Part shown: positions 49,796 to 59,925 of the stretch, in pieces | How positions within the stretch are numbered: position 1 is the stretch's first letter | Layout of the letters: the number at the start of each line of letters is the position of its first letter | Assembly: GCA_021770615.1 (NCBI GenBank) | Contig: JAETQR010000024.1 | Location: 8,319 to 72,318, forward strand | DNA: 64,000 nt | Direction: 5' to 3' | Source: Lachnospiraceae bacterium | GTDB taxonomy: Bacteria; Bacillota_A; Clostridia; Lachnospirales; Lachnospiraceae | Made by a program: the position numbers and the translations under genes | The notes under the pieces: model-generated | Told to the model about the DNA's origin: nothing | Database searches by the model: none | What the model saw: only the letters and a program-made list of their open reading frames with translations

Positions 49796-50989
49796 ATGGC
49801 TACATATGACAGAATGTCAGGAAATGAAGCAGTCGCGCATGCAATCAAACAGGTAGAACCGGATGTTATGCCTGCGTTTCCGATCACCCCTTCGACTGAA
49901 TTACCACAGTATGTCTCCAATTTTATTGCAAATGGCGAGATCAATACGGAATTTATACCAGTGGAGAGTGAACACAGTTCCATGAGTGCGGCGATCGGTG
50001 CATCCGCAGCGGGAGCAAGGGCGCTTACGGCGACGTCTTCCTGTGGACTTGCACTTATGTGGGAAGTACTTTATGTGGCGGCATCCAACCGGCTGCCGGT
50101 TTGTATGGCTGTTGTAAACCGGGCACTTTCTGGTCCTCTGAATATCAACAGTGAACATTCAGACAGTATGGGCGCCAGAGATTCGGGATGGCTTCAGATT
50201 TATGCGGAAAATAACCAGGAAGTATATGATAATTTCATTCAGGCATACCGGATCGCAGAGCATAAAGATGTCATGCTGCCGATCATGATCTGTCAGGATG
50301 GTTTTATTACAAGCCATGCTGTGGAGAACATTACATTGGAAGATACGGAGACCGTTAAAAAATTTGTCGGCCGGTACGAGCCGGAACATTATCTTCTGAA
50401 TCCGGATGAGCCACTGGCAATCGGTCCATATGCGGTTTCCAATTATTGTATGGAAGCAAAAAAGGCACAGGCGGAGGCGATGATCCGTGCGAAAAAGGTA
50501 ATCCTTGATGTGGCAAAGGAATACGAAGCGCTGACCGGAAGAAAATATGGATTGTTTGAAGAGTATAAATTAAAAGATGCCGAATATGCGATCGTGGCGA
50601 TCGGTTCTTCCTGTGGAACGATCAAGGATACTGTGGATCGCCTGAGAAAGGCCGGGAAAAAGGCAGGACTTTTGAAAGTCCGTGTGTTCCGTCCGTTCCC
50701 GGGAAAAGAAATGGCAAAAGCATTAAAGAAATGCAAGGCAGTAGCTGTATTTGACCGTTGTGAGAGTTACAGTGCAAACGGCGGGCCGCTTGCAGCTGAA
50801 TTAGAGGCTGCGCTTTACCGCAATAAAAATACATGTGAGGTTATTAATTATGTTTATGGTCTGTCGGGAAGAGACCTGACGGTAGAACAGGTAGAGACTG
50901 TATATAGCGAACTGGAAGCAGCTGCCGAACATGGCGTCCGGGATGAAAAATACCGTTATATCGGTCTGAGAGATAAAGAAGAGATATAA
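49796..50989 (+). CDS. porA: 2-oxoacid:ferredoxin oxidoreductase alpha subunit
   Basis: A 397-residue alpha subunit beginning YDRMSGNEAVAHAIKQVEPD, then MPAFPITPSTELPQYVS, FIPVESEHSSMSAAIGASAA and GARALTATSSCGLALMWEVL, all conserved in pyruvate-type alpha subunits. The C-terminal transketolase-like domain shows KVRVFRPFPGKEMAKAL and VFDRCESYSANGGPL. It starts 1 base after porD. The substrate, pyruvate or 2-oxoisovalerate, cannot be separated from sequence alone. Confidence 0.93.
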   Translation: MATYDRMSGNEAVAHAIKQVEPDVMPAFPITPSTELPQYVSNFIANGEINTEFIPVESEHSSMSAAIGASAAGARALTATSSCGLALMWEVLYVAASNRLPVCMAVVNRALSGPLNINSEHSDSMGARDSGWLQIYAENNQEVYDNFIQAYRIAEHKDVMLPIMICQDGFITSHAVENITLEDTETVKKFVGRYEPEHYLLNPDEPLAIGPYAVSNYCMEAKKAQAEAMIRAKKVILDVAKEYEALTGRKYGLFEEYKLKDAEYAIVAIGSSCGTIKDTVDRLRKAGKKAGLLKVRVFRPFPGKEMAKALKKCKAVAVFDRCESYSANGGPLAAELEAALYRNKNTCEVINYVYGLSGRDLTVEQVETVYSELEAAAEHGVRDEKYRYIGLRDKEEI

Positions 50990-51011
50990 TCATGTAAATG
51001 GAGGAGACGAG

Positions 51012-51947
51012 ATGGAACAGACATTTGATTTTAAAGAAATTCAGGGAAGAGAAGAGCGTCTGGCTCCGGGACACCGGATGTGTGCCGGCTGTGGAGGGAC
51101 CATCGCAGTAAGGAATGTACTGAAAGCTCTCCATCCCGGAGACAAGGCGGTGGTGGGAAATGCCACGGGATGCCTGGAGGTTTCTTCTTTTATGTATCCG
51201 TTTACAGCCTATCAGGACAGTTATATCCATAATGCATTTGAGAATGCCGGAGCTACTTTAAGCGGAGTAGAAACGGCGTACCGGTATATGAAGAAAACGG
51301 GCAGGCTGGATGAGAATTATAAATTTATTACGTTTGGCGGCGACGGGGGAACTTACGATATTGGATTTCAGTCCCTTTCCGGAGCGATGGAGAGAGGACA
51401 TGATATGGTATATGTCTGCTATGATAATGGTGCATACATGAATACCGGCATCCAGCGATCTTCGGCGACCCCGATGTTTGCGGATACGACGACAAGTCCG
51501 GCCGGCAAGGTATCCGGTGGAAAGCCGCAGGCGAGAAAGGATCTGGCAGCGATCATGGCAGCTCATAATATTCCTTATGTAGGCCAGACTACTTTTATCG
51601 GGAACATGAAAGATCTATATACCAAATCCGAAAAAGCAATCTATACAGAGGGCCCTGCCTTTTTAAACATTATGGCGCCATGTCCCCGCGGATGGAGATA
51701 TGATGCTCCGGATATCATCGATGTGTGTAAATCTGCAGTCGAGACATGTTACTGGCCGCTGTTTGAGGTGGTTGAGGGAAAATGGATCTTAAATTATGAA
51801 CCGAAGAAGAAGCTTCCGGTTGAAGATTTCCTAAAAAGACAGGGAAGGTTTAAACATTTGTTTAAACCGGGAAATGAGCATCTCATTGAGCAATTCCAAA
51901 AGGAAGTAGACCGGAGGTGGGAGGAGCTTCTCAATAAGTGTAGTTGA
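51012..51947 (+). CDS. porB: 2-oxoacid:ferredoxin oxidoreductase beta subunit
   Basis: A 311-residue thiamine-diphosphate-binding beta subunit. Cys ligands for the extra cluster begin in RMCAGCGGTIAVRNVLKA, followed by NATGCLEVSS; the thiamine motif GGDGGTYDIGFQSLSGAMER and YDNGAYMNTGIQRSSATP are complete, with KDLAAIMAAHNIPYVGQT. It completes the complex. AGGAGACG precedes the ATG. The MarR gene follows by 19 bases and may regulate this operon. Confidence 0.93.
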   Translation: MEQTFDFKEIQGREERLAPGHRMCAGCGGTIAVRNVLKALHPGDKAVVGNATGCLEVSSFMYPFTAYQDSYIHNAFENAGATLSGVETAYRYMKKTGRLDENYKFITFGGDGGTYDIGFQSLSGAMERGHDMVYVCYDNGAYMNTGIQRSSATPMFADTTTSPAGKVSGGKPQARKDLAAIMAAHNIPYVGQTTFIGNMKDLYTKSEKAIYTEGPAFLNIMAPCPRGWRYDAPDIIDVCKSAVETCYWPLFEVVEGKWILNYEPKKKLPVEDFLKRQGRFKHLFKPGNEHLIEQFQKEVDRRWEELLNKCS

Positions 51948-51966
51948 TTTTTTTGGAGATGATCGT

Positions 51967-52422
51967 ATGGGATGTCAGGATAAGATAAAAATTGAATTTC
52001 TGGAAATGGTGGCTGCCTTTCAAAAAATACATGGTATGGTTAAGTTTTGCGGAATCTCCCGAAGTGAATTTGTCATGCTGCAGGTGATTTTTTCAGAGAG
52101 CAGTGAAAAAAATGGTATCCGGATCAGTGATCTGGCGGCACATCTGCAGATTTCTTCCCCGGCAGTTTCCCGTATGATCAAGGGACTTGAAGATAAAGGT
52201 TTTGTCGAACGGAAACGTGACAAAAAAGACCGGCGTATCACGTATGTTTCACTGACTGATCAGGGAGAAAAAAAAAGGATGGAATGTATGGAATTGCTGT
52301 ATAAGATCGGTGAGAGGAGCGTGGGGATCATGGGGGAAGAGGACATGCGGGAGCTTATACGCCTGAATATGAAACTGATCGGCTCGATCGAGCAGGAGAT
52401 CCGCCATAGCAGTATGGATTAA
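51967..52422 (+). CDS. MarR-family transcriptional regulator
   Basis: A 151-residue winged-helix dimer. The HTH shows ISRSEFVMLQVIFS, then ISDLAAHLQISSPAVSRMIK GLEDKGFVERKRDKKDRR as recognition helix and wing, written here in two parts; a typical MarR wing. The gene starts 19 bases after porB and converges on the CoA-transferase gene. It may respond to a metabolite of the oxidoreductase or fermentation. No operator was identified. Confidence 0.9.
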   Translation: MGCQDKIKIEFLEMVAAFQKIHGMVKFCGISRSEFVMLQVIFSESSEKNGIRISDLAAHLQISSPAVSRMIKGLEDKGFVERKRDKKDRRITYVSLTDQGEKKRMECMELLYKIGERSVGIMGEEDMRELIRLNMKLIGSIEQEIRHSSMD

Positions 52423-52465
52423 AAAGAAGTTGATTTCTACTATTATGCGGAAGCGTAACAAAGAA

Positions 52466-52534
52466 GGCATGATATAAAAAAACCGGCATTCACACAAGAA
52501 CTGTGGTGTGTGGCCGGTTTTTTTATATCATGCC
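52466..52534. terminator. bidirectional terminator with 22-bp perfect arms
   Basis: Arms 52466-52487 and 52513-52534 are perfect reverse complements (GGCATGATATAAAAAAACCG with GC, and its complement), enclosing a loop with an inner CACAC/GTGTG hairpin. The A7 and T7 runs let it stop both the marR and the CoA-transferase transcripts. Confidence 0.9.
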
Positions 52535-52536
52535 TG

Positions 52537-53877
52537 TTATTTATTGGATCTTCTCCAGATATTCATCTTCTCCGCTTCTTTGATCAGGTCGTCCCTGAAC
52601 TGTGGATGTGCGACCGAGATCAGAGCTTCTGCCCGCTGCCAGCCGGAGAGTCCCTTTAAGTTTACTTTTCCGTACTCTGTTACGAAGTAGTGTGTATTTG
52701 CCCTCGTATCTGTTACGATGGAACCGTCTGCCAGTGTCGGGCGGATACGGGATACCAGCTCCCCTTGTTTGTTTGTAAAAGTAGAGGAACAGCAGATAAA
52801 GCTTTTTCCGCCTTTTGACAAATATGCGCCAAGGACGAAATCAAGCTGTCCTCCGGCACCGCTTATATTTTTTGTTCCGGCGCTCTCTGCATTGACCTGT
52901 CCATAGAGGTCGATGTCTACGGCGTTGTTGATCGAAATAAAGTTATCCAGCGCACTGATGGAACGGATGTCATTCGTATAGTCGACAGGGGCACTCATGC
53001 ACTCCGGATTGTCATCCAGAAAATCATAAAGTTTTTTTGTTCCGGCAGCAAAAGCGTATGTCTGACGGAAACGGTCGATATTTTTCCTGGCCCCGGTGAT
53101 CTTTCCTGCTCTGGAAATATCGACAAAGGCATCCACGTACATTTCAGTATGGACGCCGAGATCTTTCAGATCGGATTCTGCGATCATCGTACCGACTGCA
53201 TTTGGCATGCCTCCGATCCCGAGCTGTAGACAGGCACCGTCCGGAATTTCTTCTACGATCAGCTTGGCGACAGCCTGATCGACTTCTGTAGCGGCGGCAG
53301 CACCCCCCATTTCAGCAATAGAAGGGTTGTCCCCTTCTACGATCATATCTACCTGGGAGATGTGGATGCCTTCTTCTTTTCCGCCAAGGCATCTTGGCAT
53401 ATTTTTATTTACTTCCACGATAATAGTTTCTGCACGTTCGCAGCAAGCGCCAAGATGAGATGCGCTTGGGCCGAAATTGAAATAACCGTGGGAATCCATC
53501 GGAGCCACCTGAAAAATGGCTACCCGGGAAGGACAGGGTAAATCCCTGTAATACCTTGGAAGTTCGGAGTAGCGGATCGGGGCATAGAAAGAAAATCCCT
53601 GTGCGGCCGCTTTTCTTTCGATGCCGCCCATATGCCATGAGTTCCAGGAAAGATGTGCCGCCGGATCGTCGATCTTAAAAATCTCCGGAACCCACATCAG
53701 GATTCCGCCGCGGAATTTCACATCCGACAGCTCGTTCATCCGTTCGGCAATCGCGGCATCCACGGCAACCGGGGTATTTACACACCATCCATAGTCGACC
53801 CAGTCGCCGGAGCGGACTGTCTTTGCCGCTTCTTTTGCAGTAGTCAGTTTATTTTTGTACATTGTTTCATGATCCAT
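52537..53877 (-). CDS. butyryl-CoA:acetate CoA-transferase-like acetyl-CoA hydrolase/transferase
   Basis: A 446-residue class I CoA-transferase. [32 protein letters not shown] and [19 protein letters not shown] fit the But/Cat1/AbfT group; [13 protein letters not shown] contains the likely nucleophilic Glu245, and [19 protein letters not shown] with [19 protein letters not shown] is typical of butyryl-CoA:acetate enzymes. That reaction makes butyrate and acetyl-CoA in gut Lachnospiraceae. 4-Hydroxybutyrate or propionyl-CoA specificity cannot be excluded. The ATG follows AAGGAGGC by 12 bases; a sigma-A promoter lies 40 bases upstream. Confidence 0.85.
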   Translation of the reverse strand: MDHETMYKNKLTTAKEAAKTVRSGDWVDYGWCVNTPVAVDAAIAERMNELSDVKFRGGILMWVPEIFKIDDPAAHLSWNSWHMGGIERKAAAQGFSFYAPIRYSELPRYYRDLPCPSRVAIFQVAPMDSHGYFNFGPSASHLGACCERAETIIVEVNKNMPRCLGGKEEGIHISQVDMIVEGDNPSIAEMGGAAAATEVDQAVAKLIVEEIPDGACLQLGIGGMPNAVGTMIAESDLKDLGVHTEMYVDAFVDISRAGKITGARKNIDRFRQTYAFAAGTKKLYDFLDDNPECMSAPVDYTNDIRSISALDNFISINNAVDIDLYGQVNAESAGTKNISGAGGQLDFVLGAYLSKGGKSFICCSSTFTNKQGELVSRIRPTLADGSIVTDTRANTHYFVTEYGKVNLKGLSGWQRAEALISVAHPQFRDDLIKEAEKMNIWRRSNK

Positions 53878-53912
53878 ATTTTCCCAAAGCCTCCTTAAAT
53901 ATAATTATTATA

Positions 53913-53941
53913 ATTTTATCATTCATAAAATGCAGGGTCAA
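53913..53941 (-). promoter_or_regulatory. sigma-A promoter of the CoA-transferase gene
   Basis: On the minus strand TTGACC (53936-53941), 17 bases, TAAAAT (53913-53918). This is the only good promoter in the region and points to the CoA-transferase. Confidence 0.7.
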
Positions 53942-54064
53942 GAGAAAAATTCGGTCTGTTTGTGATACCAAATCATCTTGATTAAAAGATGGGGTTGGTA
54001 TACAATTAATAAATATATAGCTTTGTTTATGGCTATCCAAAACATGATAGGAGGGATGAAGCGG

Positions 54065-56560
54065 ATGAAACGTGATGGAAAAAGAAGATGGGCGTTTGTT
54101 CTTGTGCTAGTCATGGTTATGGGAGTTTTGCCAGCAAGGCAGGGGTGGGGCAAAGAAGAGGAACCCTATTCCCTGGCGGAAGGAAAAACCGCTTCAGCGG
54201 ACACTCAGGCGGATTATGGGTTAAGCAACCCCACTACGGATAAGGATGGGGTTACAACATGGGACTGTGTCTGGTTTGGGAACTACTGGCAGGAGGATAC
54301 GAATGGGAATGGAAGAGTTGATCAAACGGATGCCAAGACACCAGTCAAGTGGCGTGTCCTGTCTGTAAATGGAGATGATGCGTTTTTGGTGGCGGATGAA
54401 ATTCTGGACTGCCAACCATATAATAATAAGTTATACCGTGACAGTTATGCCCGTATCACATGGGAAACATCTACGATGCGAAGTTGGCTGAATGGGTATG
54501 GTACGGATAAGAACGTAGATGGGGTGGATTATAGTAGCGATAATTTCTTGAACAATGCATTTATATCGTCCGAGCAGACAGCAATTTTGGATACAACCGT
54601 AGTCAATGTTAAGAACCCAACCTATGGAACAGGAGGTGGGGGGAATACGACAGATAAAGTGTATTTGCTTTCGCTTGCGGAGGCGATGAACACTGCCTAT
54701 GGCTTTATTTCGACAGGGGATGCTACTGGAATAAGGGAGGCAAAACCTACAGAGTATGCGAAAGGAAAGAAGATTTATGTAAGTGATGTTACAGGGAATG
54801 AGGGGAATAGTCATTGGTGGCTGCGGTCGCCGGGCTACGTTAGTAATAGTGCATCTATCGTGTACAGCGATGGTCATGTGCATCAGACTTCTTACAATGT
54901 CAACAATAGTATCGTTGGGGTGCGTCCGGCTTTGCATTTGAATCTGGCATCTACCTCAGAATGGTCAAAAGCAGGAACGATATCCTTGGCAGGGGATGCG
55001 GCAAATCCAACTGTGTCGCCCACAGTACTGCCGACTCATGGGTTACAATCTCCTCGTACTGAAAAAGGGGTTACAACATGGGATTGTGTCTGGTTTGGGA
55101 ATTACTGGCAGGAGGACACGAATGGGGATGGAACAGCAGATACGAATGATGATAAAAAACCAATCAAGTGGAGAGTACTGTCTGTGGATGGGGATGATGC
55201 ATTCCTGTTGGCCGATGAAAATCTAGAACGCCAACCATATTGTTATTTAGAAAATTATCATGGAACTTATTTCAGTGTTACATGGGAAAATTGTACGATG
55301 CGAAGTTGGCTGAATGGTTATGGTGCGGATAAAAACATAAATGGAGAGGATTATAATATCAATAATTTTCTTAACAATGCATTTACATTATCTGAGCAGG
55401 CAGCAATTCAGGTCACGAATGTGGTCAATAACAAAAACCCGTATTCTGGAACACCAGGTGGAAATGATACGACAGACAAGGTGTATCTGCTTTCACTTAC
55501 AGAGATAATGAACACTGCGTATGGATTTACGTCGACAGAGTTAAATACTAAGACGAGAGAGGGCAAAAACACTGAATATGTGGAAACACGTGGGAGTACT
55601 ATAGGAAGTATCGAGAGGAGTGGTACATGGTGGCTCCGATCGCCGAATAATAATCATCGTGCATCTTTTGTAGGGGATGGAGGCGGAGGAGTGACAAGCT
55701 CTTCAGCTCTTAACGAGGTCACCGATAATGCTATTGCCGTTCGGCCGGCTTTGCATTTGAATGTGGCATCTTCCGTGTGGTCAAAGGCAGGGACAGTATC
55801 TTCGACGGGAGCTGAGGAGGAAATACCCTATCCAGATCCAACTGTGGTGCCTACAGCAACACCGACCGTGTGCCCAACTCAGTCTCCGGTTGTATCCGAA
55901 ACATTGCCCCCGCCCACATCTACGCCCTCCCTTCCGCCTGTCTCCCAGCCTCCGATACATAAAATGAAAGTAACGGTAAAAGGAAACGGTGCAACGACGG
56001 TAAGAACGAACCGGGTTTATGTCAGCACGGAACAGATGGCAGAATTGACAGTGACTGAAGGCAATCAGGCCGTTTTCACATTTATCCCGGAAGAAGGATG
56101 TTCTTTTATCTCAGTGACAGTTGACGGTCAGAAACCGGAAGCTTTTGTCGGGAACGTCTATACGATTTCATATATAGGGCAGGATCATGACATCCTTGTG
56201 GAATTTACAGAAAAGATGCCTCTCCCGGCACAGAGTCCGGTACCGACGGAAGTTCCACCACCCCGGACAGAACCCCCTGTTCTGATTCCAACACCGCCTC
56301 CGACCGCAACTCCAACGCCGGTTCCCGCCAAATCTTCGGTTCCAAGCAAAATGCCGCCCCCGGACAATGACCTGTCTGCGATCACTGACGGACTTGGCGT
56401 CTCCGAAGAGACTGCCATAAAGATTCAGGCGGCAGCCAGAGAACTGAACGTGTCGCAGGACACCATCCTTGTGACCGAGCAGATGATACAGTCCCAGAAG
56501 ACAGACGAGGATATAACCGCTGTAACACGAAAAAATGGATCTACGAATACAAGAAGATGA
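54065..56560 (+). CDS. secreted protein with two DUF6273 domains, C-terminus lost by frameshift
   Basis: An 831-residue protein starting MKRDGKRRWAFVLVLVMVMG, with GGAGG 10 bases before ATG 54065. After the signal come two tandem DUF6273 domains (about 50-300 and 325-590), each with TTWDCVWFGNYWQEDTNG, a WRVLSVxGDDAFL strand, TMRSWLNGYG, DKVYLLSL, WWLRSPG and VRPALHLN. Then a Pro/Thr linker, a small beta domain (TVKGNGATTVRTNRVYVSTE), another Pro/Thr region, and LGVSEETAIKIQAAARELNV. The frame then ends abnormally with ITAVTRKNGSTNTRR. Compared with the copy at 57033, 112 bases are missing at 56515-56520, throwing the C-terminal fibronectin-like and Ig-like domains out of frame. Confidence 0.75.
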   Translation: MKRDGKRRWAFVLVLVMVMGVLPARQGWGKEEEPYSLAEGKTASADTQADYGLSNPTTDKDGVTTWDCVWFGNYWQEDTNGNGRVDQTDAKTPVKWRVLSVNGDDAFLVADEILDCQPYNNKLYRDSYARITWETSTMRSWLNGYGTDKNVDGVDYSSDNFLNNAFISSEQTAILDTTVVNVKNPTYGTGGGGNTTDKVYLLSLAEAMNTAYGFISTGDATGIREAKPTEYAKGKKIYVSDVTGNEGNSHWWLRSPGYVSNSASIVYSDGHVHQTSYNVNNSIVGVRPALHLNLASTSEWSKAGTISLAGDAANPTVSPTVLPTHGLQSPRTEKGVTTWDCVWFGNYWQEDTNGDGTADTNDDKKPIKWRVLSVDGDDAFLLADENLERQPYCYLENYHGTYFSVTWENCTMRSWLNGYGADKNINGEDYNINNFLNNAFTLSEQAAIQVTNVVNNKNPYSGTPGGNDTTDKVYLLSLTEIMNTAYGFTSTELNTKTREGKNTEYVETRGSTIGSIERSGTWWLRSPNNNHRASFVGDGGGGVTSSSALNEVTDNAIAVRPALHLNVASSVWSKAGTVSSTGAEEEIPYPDPTVVPTATPTVCPTQSPVVSETLPPPTSTPSLPPVSQPPIHKMKVTVKGNGATTVRTNRVYVSTEQMAELTVTEGNQAVFTFIPEEGCSFISVTVDGQKPEAFVGNVYTISYIGQDHDILVEFTEKMPLPAQSPVPTEVPPPRTEPPVLIPTPPPTATPTPVPAKSSVPSKMPPPDNDLSAITDGLGVSEETAIKIQAAARELNVSQDTILVTEQMIQSQKTDEDITAVTRKNGSTNTRR

Positions 56561-56979
56561 AGACGATTGAAAACGGGAATAAAAAATCCTTTATCGACCG
56601 GAACTGTAAAAAAGGGACGTATTACAAATATATCGTGCGTGCTTATAAGATCATCGACGGAAAGAAAGTGACGATCGCCGCCTCGAAGACGATCCATGTG
56701 ACGACGACAGGCGGAAAGAACGGAAATGCAAAGTCGGTGAAGGTAAACAAAAAGAAGATATCTCTAGCGGCCGGGAAGAAGCTAAAAATCAGGGCAAGGG
56801 AGATCAAAGAAGACAAACCGCTCCGGCACCACCGGGAGGTAAGCTATGAATCCAGTGATCCGGATGTGGCTACAATCTCAAAAAAGGGACGCATAAAGGC
56901 GAAAAAGAAAGGAAAATGTACCATTTTTGCTTATGCACAGAGCGGAGTGTTCCGCAAAGTTAAAGTGACAGTGAAGTGA
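56517..56979 (+). pseudogene. frameshifted C-terminal part of the preceding gene
   Basis: In a different frame, the region encodes NRCNTKKWIYEYKKMKTIEN onward, then ASKTIHVTTTGGKNGNAKS and ESSDPDVATISKKGRIKAKK KGKCTIF, nearly identical to the C-terminus of the proteins at 57033 and 60211. It is severed from its own gene by the 112-base deletion. ATG 56557 could start a 140-residue peptide, but no ribosome site or signal peptide is present. Confidence 0.75.
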
Positions 56980-57032
56980 TTGAAGTAAAGAGGGGAAAGA
57001 AGAGGGGTATTTTGCTCACGAAGGAGGGTTTT

Positions 57033-59819
57033 ATGAAACAAAAAAGTGTATTGATCCTATTTAAAACAGGCATTTCCTGTCTACTGATGATCGCCCTGAT
57101 ATGTAATATAGCGGTGGTACCGGATTTATATGCGGCTGTCAGAGAAAATAATGGTGCGGCTGCTCTGGCAAATGCAGAGATCACACTGGAAGTTACAGTA
57201 AAGACGGAATCCGGCGGGGAAGAAGTAAAGGCAGTCAGTGGAACGAATCTGCGGCTGGCATTATCGGAGAATGGAATAAAACGGGCAGATATAACGTGTC
57301 TGAAAGTGACCGGAGGGACGATCAAAACAGCGGACTGGTACGATATTTGTACACACAATGGAAGTACAGAAGATCCGACGGATGATTCTTATAAGAGCCT
57401 GACCGGTATCGTGGCAGAAGAGGGGGTGGAAGGCCAGGATATCGCTGACAGGACTACAACCACGACATTTCCCAAATCTCTCCGGACAGTGGTTCTTCCG
57501 AAGGGAATTTCCAGTATCGGGAACTATGCATTTTATGAGTGCGGTGATCTTCAGCAGGTCATACTCCCGGTTGGTGTGACTAAAATCGGGGAGTATACAT
57601 TTAGTAAATGCAGCAGCCTTCAGCAGATCGAGATTCCGGAAGGTGTGGAAATGTTAATGCGATATGCATTTGAAAACTGTGAAAATCTACAGAAGGTAAA
57701 GCTTCCGGATGGCCTGAGGACGCTTAATGGGCGGGCTTTTAGTGAATGTGAAAATCTTCAGGAGATTAATTTTCCGGATGGTTTAAAATACATAGGGGGC
57801 GGAACATTTAACGGCTGTGGAAAACTCCGGGAAGTGGTATTCCCGGACAGCCTTCAGACGATCGAGGATCTGGCCTTTGAGAAGTGTTCCGGCATAAAAG
57901 AAATAACGATTCCCCAGGGGGTATCCAAACTTGGCATGGGGGCTTTTGAGGGGTGCACAGGTCTTGAAAAGGTGACGATCAAAGAAGGACTTCAAAAATT
58001 AGAAGCAAGTATATTTGTCAAGTGTTCGAATCTGAAAGAGATCACATTTCCAAATGGGTTGATCCTGGATTATGAGGATCCCCCCTCTTACCGCGATCCT
58101 CTTTTTCAGCCTATGTTTGTTTTCTGTCAGCTCAGTACGCTGAATATTGTACTAAAAGAAGGGGAGACAGCGGAGAATATGACGCCGGTTAAATGTATGC
58201 AGGCGGAGGATTTTGGGTTTGCTTTTTCAAAGACAGAAACCCCGGCCCTGTTCTTTTATTTGCCGGATGGCACAATGTTGTCTGACGATACGGAGCCGAC
58301 AGTAGATGAAGTGGCCGCGAGGTATCTGGCAGAAGATGATGGCGATACAACAGATGGGTTGTGGTATGGCTGGGAAATCGGGAGGAGTTATGAGGTAGAG
58401 AACCGTCTGACACATCTTGTCACAAGTAATACCAGCTCTGTCTGGAAAAGTTCGGAGGGGGATTATAAGGCTGTTTTAAGCGGAGAAGGGGAAGAAGGAA
58501 GTTTTTATGAGCTTCCGGAGCAGATCCATGTGACGATCGGGGAAAAAGAGGCTGTCCCGGAGACCGATTATACTTATGATCCGGTCACCGGGGAGGTGGT
58601 GGTTCTGAAAGCTTCGATCGATGGAAAGATCGTGATCACCGGAGAGGGACGCCGGATCTATCATGAGGCAACCGTAACGGTAAAGGGAGATGGTGTGACG
58701 ACGATAAGAACGGATCAGATTTATGTCAGTACAGAACAGATGGCAGAATTGACAGTAGCCGGAGGAGATGATCTCAGCCTGACATTTATCCCGAAAGAAG
58801 GATGTTCTTTCGTTTCACTTACGATCGATGGGCAAAAACAGGAATTTGATGGGAATACCTATACGATCCCGCATATAGGGCAGGATCATGATATCCTTGT
58901 GGAATTTACAGAAAAGGCATCCCCGCCGACACAGAGTCCGGTACCGACGGAAGTTCCTCCACAGACAGAGATACCCGCTCTTGCTTCGGCGAGCCCGGCA
59001 TCACAGCCGCCGGCACAGACAGAAAAACCTGTTCCGGCCCTGACACCAGTCCCGGTGGCAAGTCCGGTTCCCACCCAAACGCCGTCTCCGAATAAAGACC
59101 TGTCTGCAATCACAGACGGACTTGGCGTCTCCGAAGAGACTGCGGTCAAGATCCAGGCGGCAGCCAGAGAACTGAACGTGTCACAGGACACGATCCTTGT
59201 GACCGAACAGACGATACAGTCCCAGAGGACAGATGATGATATAAAGGGGGCATATTTTGCCCGCATCCAGGCAAGAGCCTCCCAGATTACGCAGAAGAAC
59301 ATCAAGCTGTCATGGAACCGTGTGAATGGAGCAGACGGTTATGAAATTTACGGAAACCGCTGTAACACAAAAAAGTGGATTTACGAATATAAGAAGATGA
59401 AAACGATCGAAAACGGGAACAAAAAATCCTTCATCGATCGGAACTGTAAAAAGGGAACGTATTACAAATATATCGTGCGAGCCTATAAGATCATTGATGG
59501 GAAAAAGGTGACGATCGCCGCCTCAAAGACGATCCATGTGACGACGACAGGCGGAAAGAACGGAAATGCGAAGTCGGTGAAGATAAATAAAAAGAAGGTA
59601 TCATTAACGGCCGGGAAGAAGTTGAAACTCAGGGCAAGGGAGATTAAAGAAGACAAACCGCTCCGGCATCACCGGGAGGTAAGCTATGAATCCGGCGATC
59701 CGAATGTGGTGACAGTATCGAAAACCGGCCGTATAAAGGCGAAAAAGAGGGGAAAATGTACGGTATTTGCCTATGCGCAGAGCGGAGTGTTCCGTAAAGT
59801 TAAAGTGACCGTGAAGTGA
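57033..59819 (+). CDS. secreted BspA-like LRR protein with modular C-terminus
   Basis: A 928-residue protein, AAGGAGGG before ATG 57033. Signal peptide (ILFKTGISCLLMIALICNIA), an N-terminal beta domain to about 135, then about nine LRR_5 repeats at 150-350 (LPKGISSIGNYAFYECGDLQ, LPDGLRTLNGRAFSECENL), two further beta domains, the shared VKGDGVTTIRTDQIYVSTEQ beta domain, a Pro/Thr linker, LGVSEETAVKIQAAARELNV, a fibronectin-like domain (IKLSWNRVNGADGYEIYGNR) and a Lys-rich Ig-like domain ending FRKVKVTVK. The C-terminal 250 residues are shared with the neighbours, whereas the LRR head is not. Presumed surface adhesin; no LPXTG or membrane anchor. Confidence 0.82.
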   Translation: MKQKSVLILFKTGISCLLMIALICNIAVVPDLYAAVRENNGAAALANAEITLEVTVKTESGGEEVKAVSGTNLRLALSENGIKRADITCLKVTGGTIKTADWYDICTHNGSTEDPTDDSYKSLTGIVAEEGVEGQDIADRTTTTTFPKSLRTVVLPKGISSIGNYAFYECGDLQQVILPVGVTKIGEYTFSKCSSLQQIEIPEGVEMLMRYAFENCENLQKVKLPDGLRTLNGRAFSECENLQEINFPDGLKYIGGGTFNGCGKLREVVFPDSLQTIEDLAFEKCSGIKEITIPQGVSKLGMGAFEGCTGLEKVTIKEGLQKLEASIFVKCSNLKEITFPNGLILDYEDPPSYRDPLFQPMFVFCQLSTLNIVLKEGETAENMTPVKCMQAEDFGFAFSKTETPALFFYLPDGTMLSDDTEPTVDEVAARYLAEDDGDTTDGLWYGWEIGRSYEVENRLTHLVTSNTSSVWKSSEGDYKAVLSGEGEEGSFYELPEQIHVTIGEKEAVPETDYTYDPVTGEVVVLKASIDGKIVITGEGRRIYHEATVTVKGDGVTTIRTDQIYVSTEQMAELTVAGGDDLSLTFIPKEGCSFVSLTIDGQKQEFDGNTYTIPHIGQDHDILVEFTEKASPPTQSPVPTEVPPQTEIPALASASPASQPPAQTEKPVPALTPVPVASPVPTQTPSPNKDLSAITDGLGVSEETAVKIQAAARELNVSQDTILVTEQTIQSQRTDDDIKGAYFARIQARASQITQKNIKLSWNRVNGADGYEIYGNRCNTKKWIYEYKKMKTIENGNKKSFIDRNCKKGTYYKYIVRAYKIIDGKKVTIAASKTIHVTTTGGKNGNAKSVKINKKKVSLTAGKKLKLRAREIKEDKPLRHHREVSYESGDPNVVTVSKTGRIKAKKRGKCTVFAYAQSGVFRKVKVTVK

Positions 59820-59925
59820 TGATAGAAGTAAAGAAGGGAAAATAAATTAGATTGATGCGACCTGAATTTTGATAGATCAGATGGTCAGGGTGTTAAAAGC
59901 TCTTGTTTTTTCATGTACTGACAAC

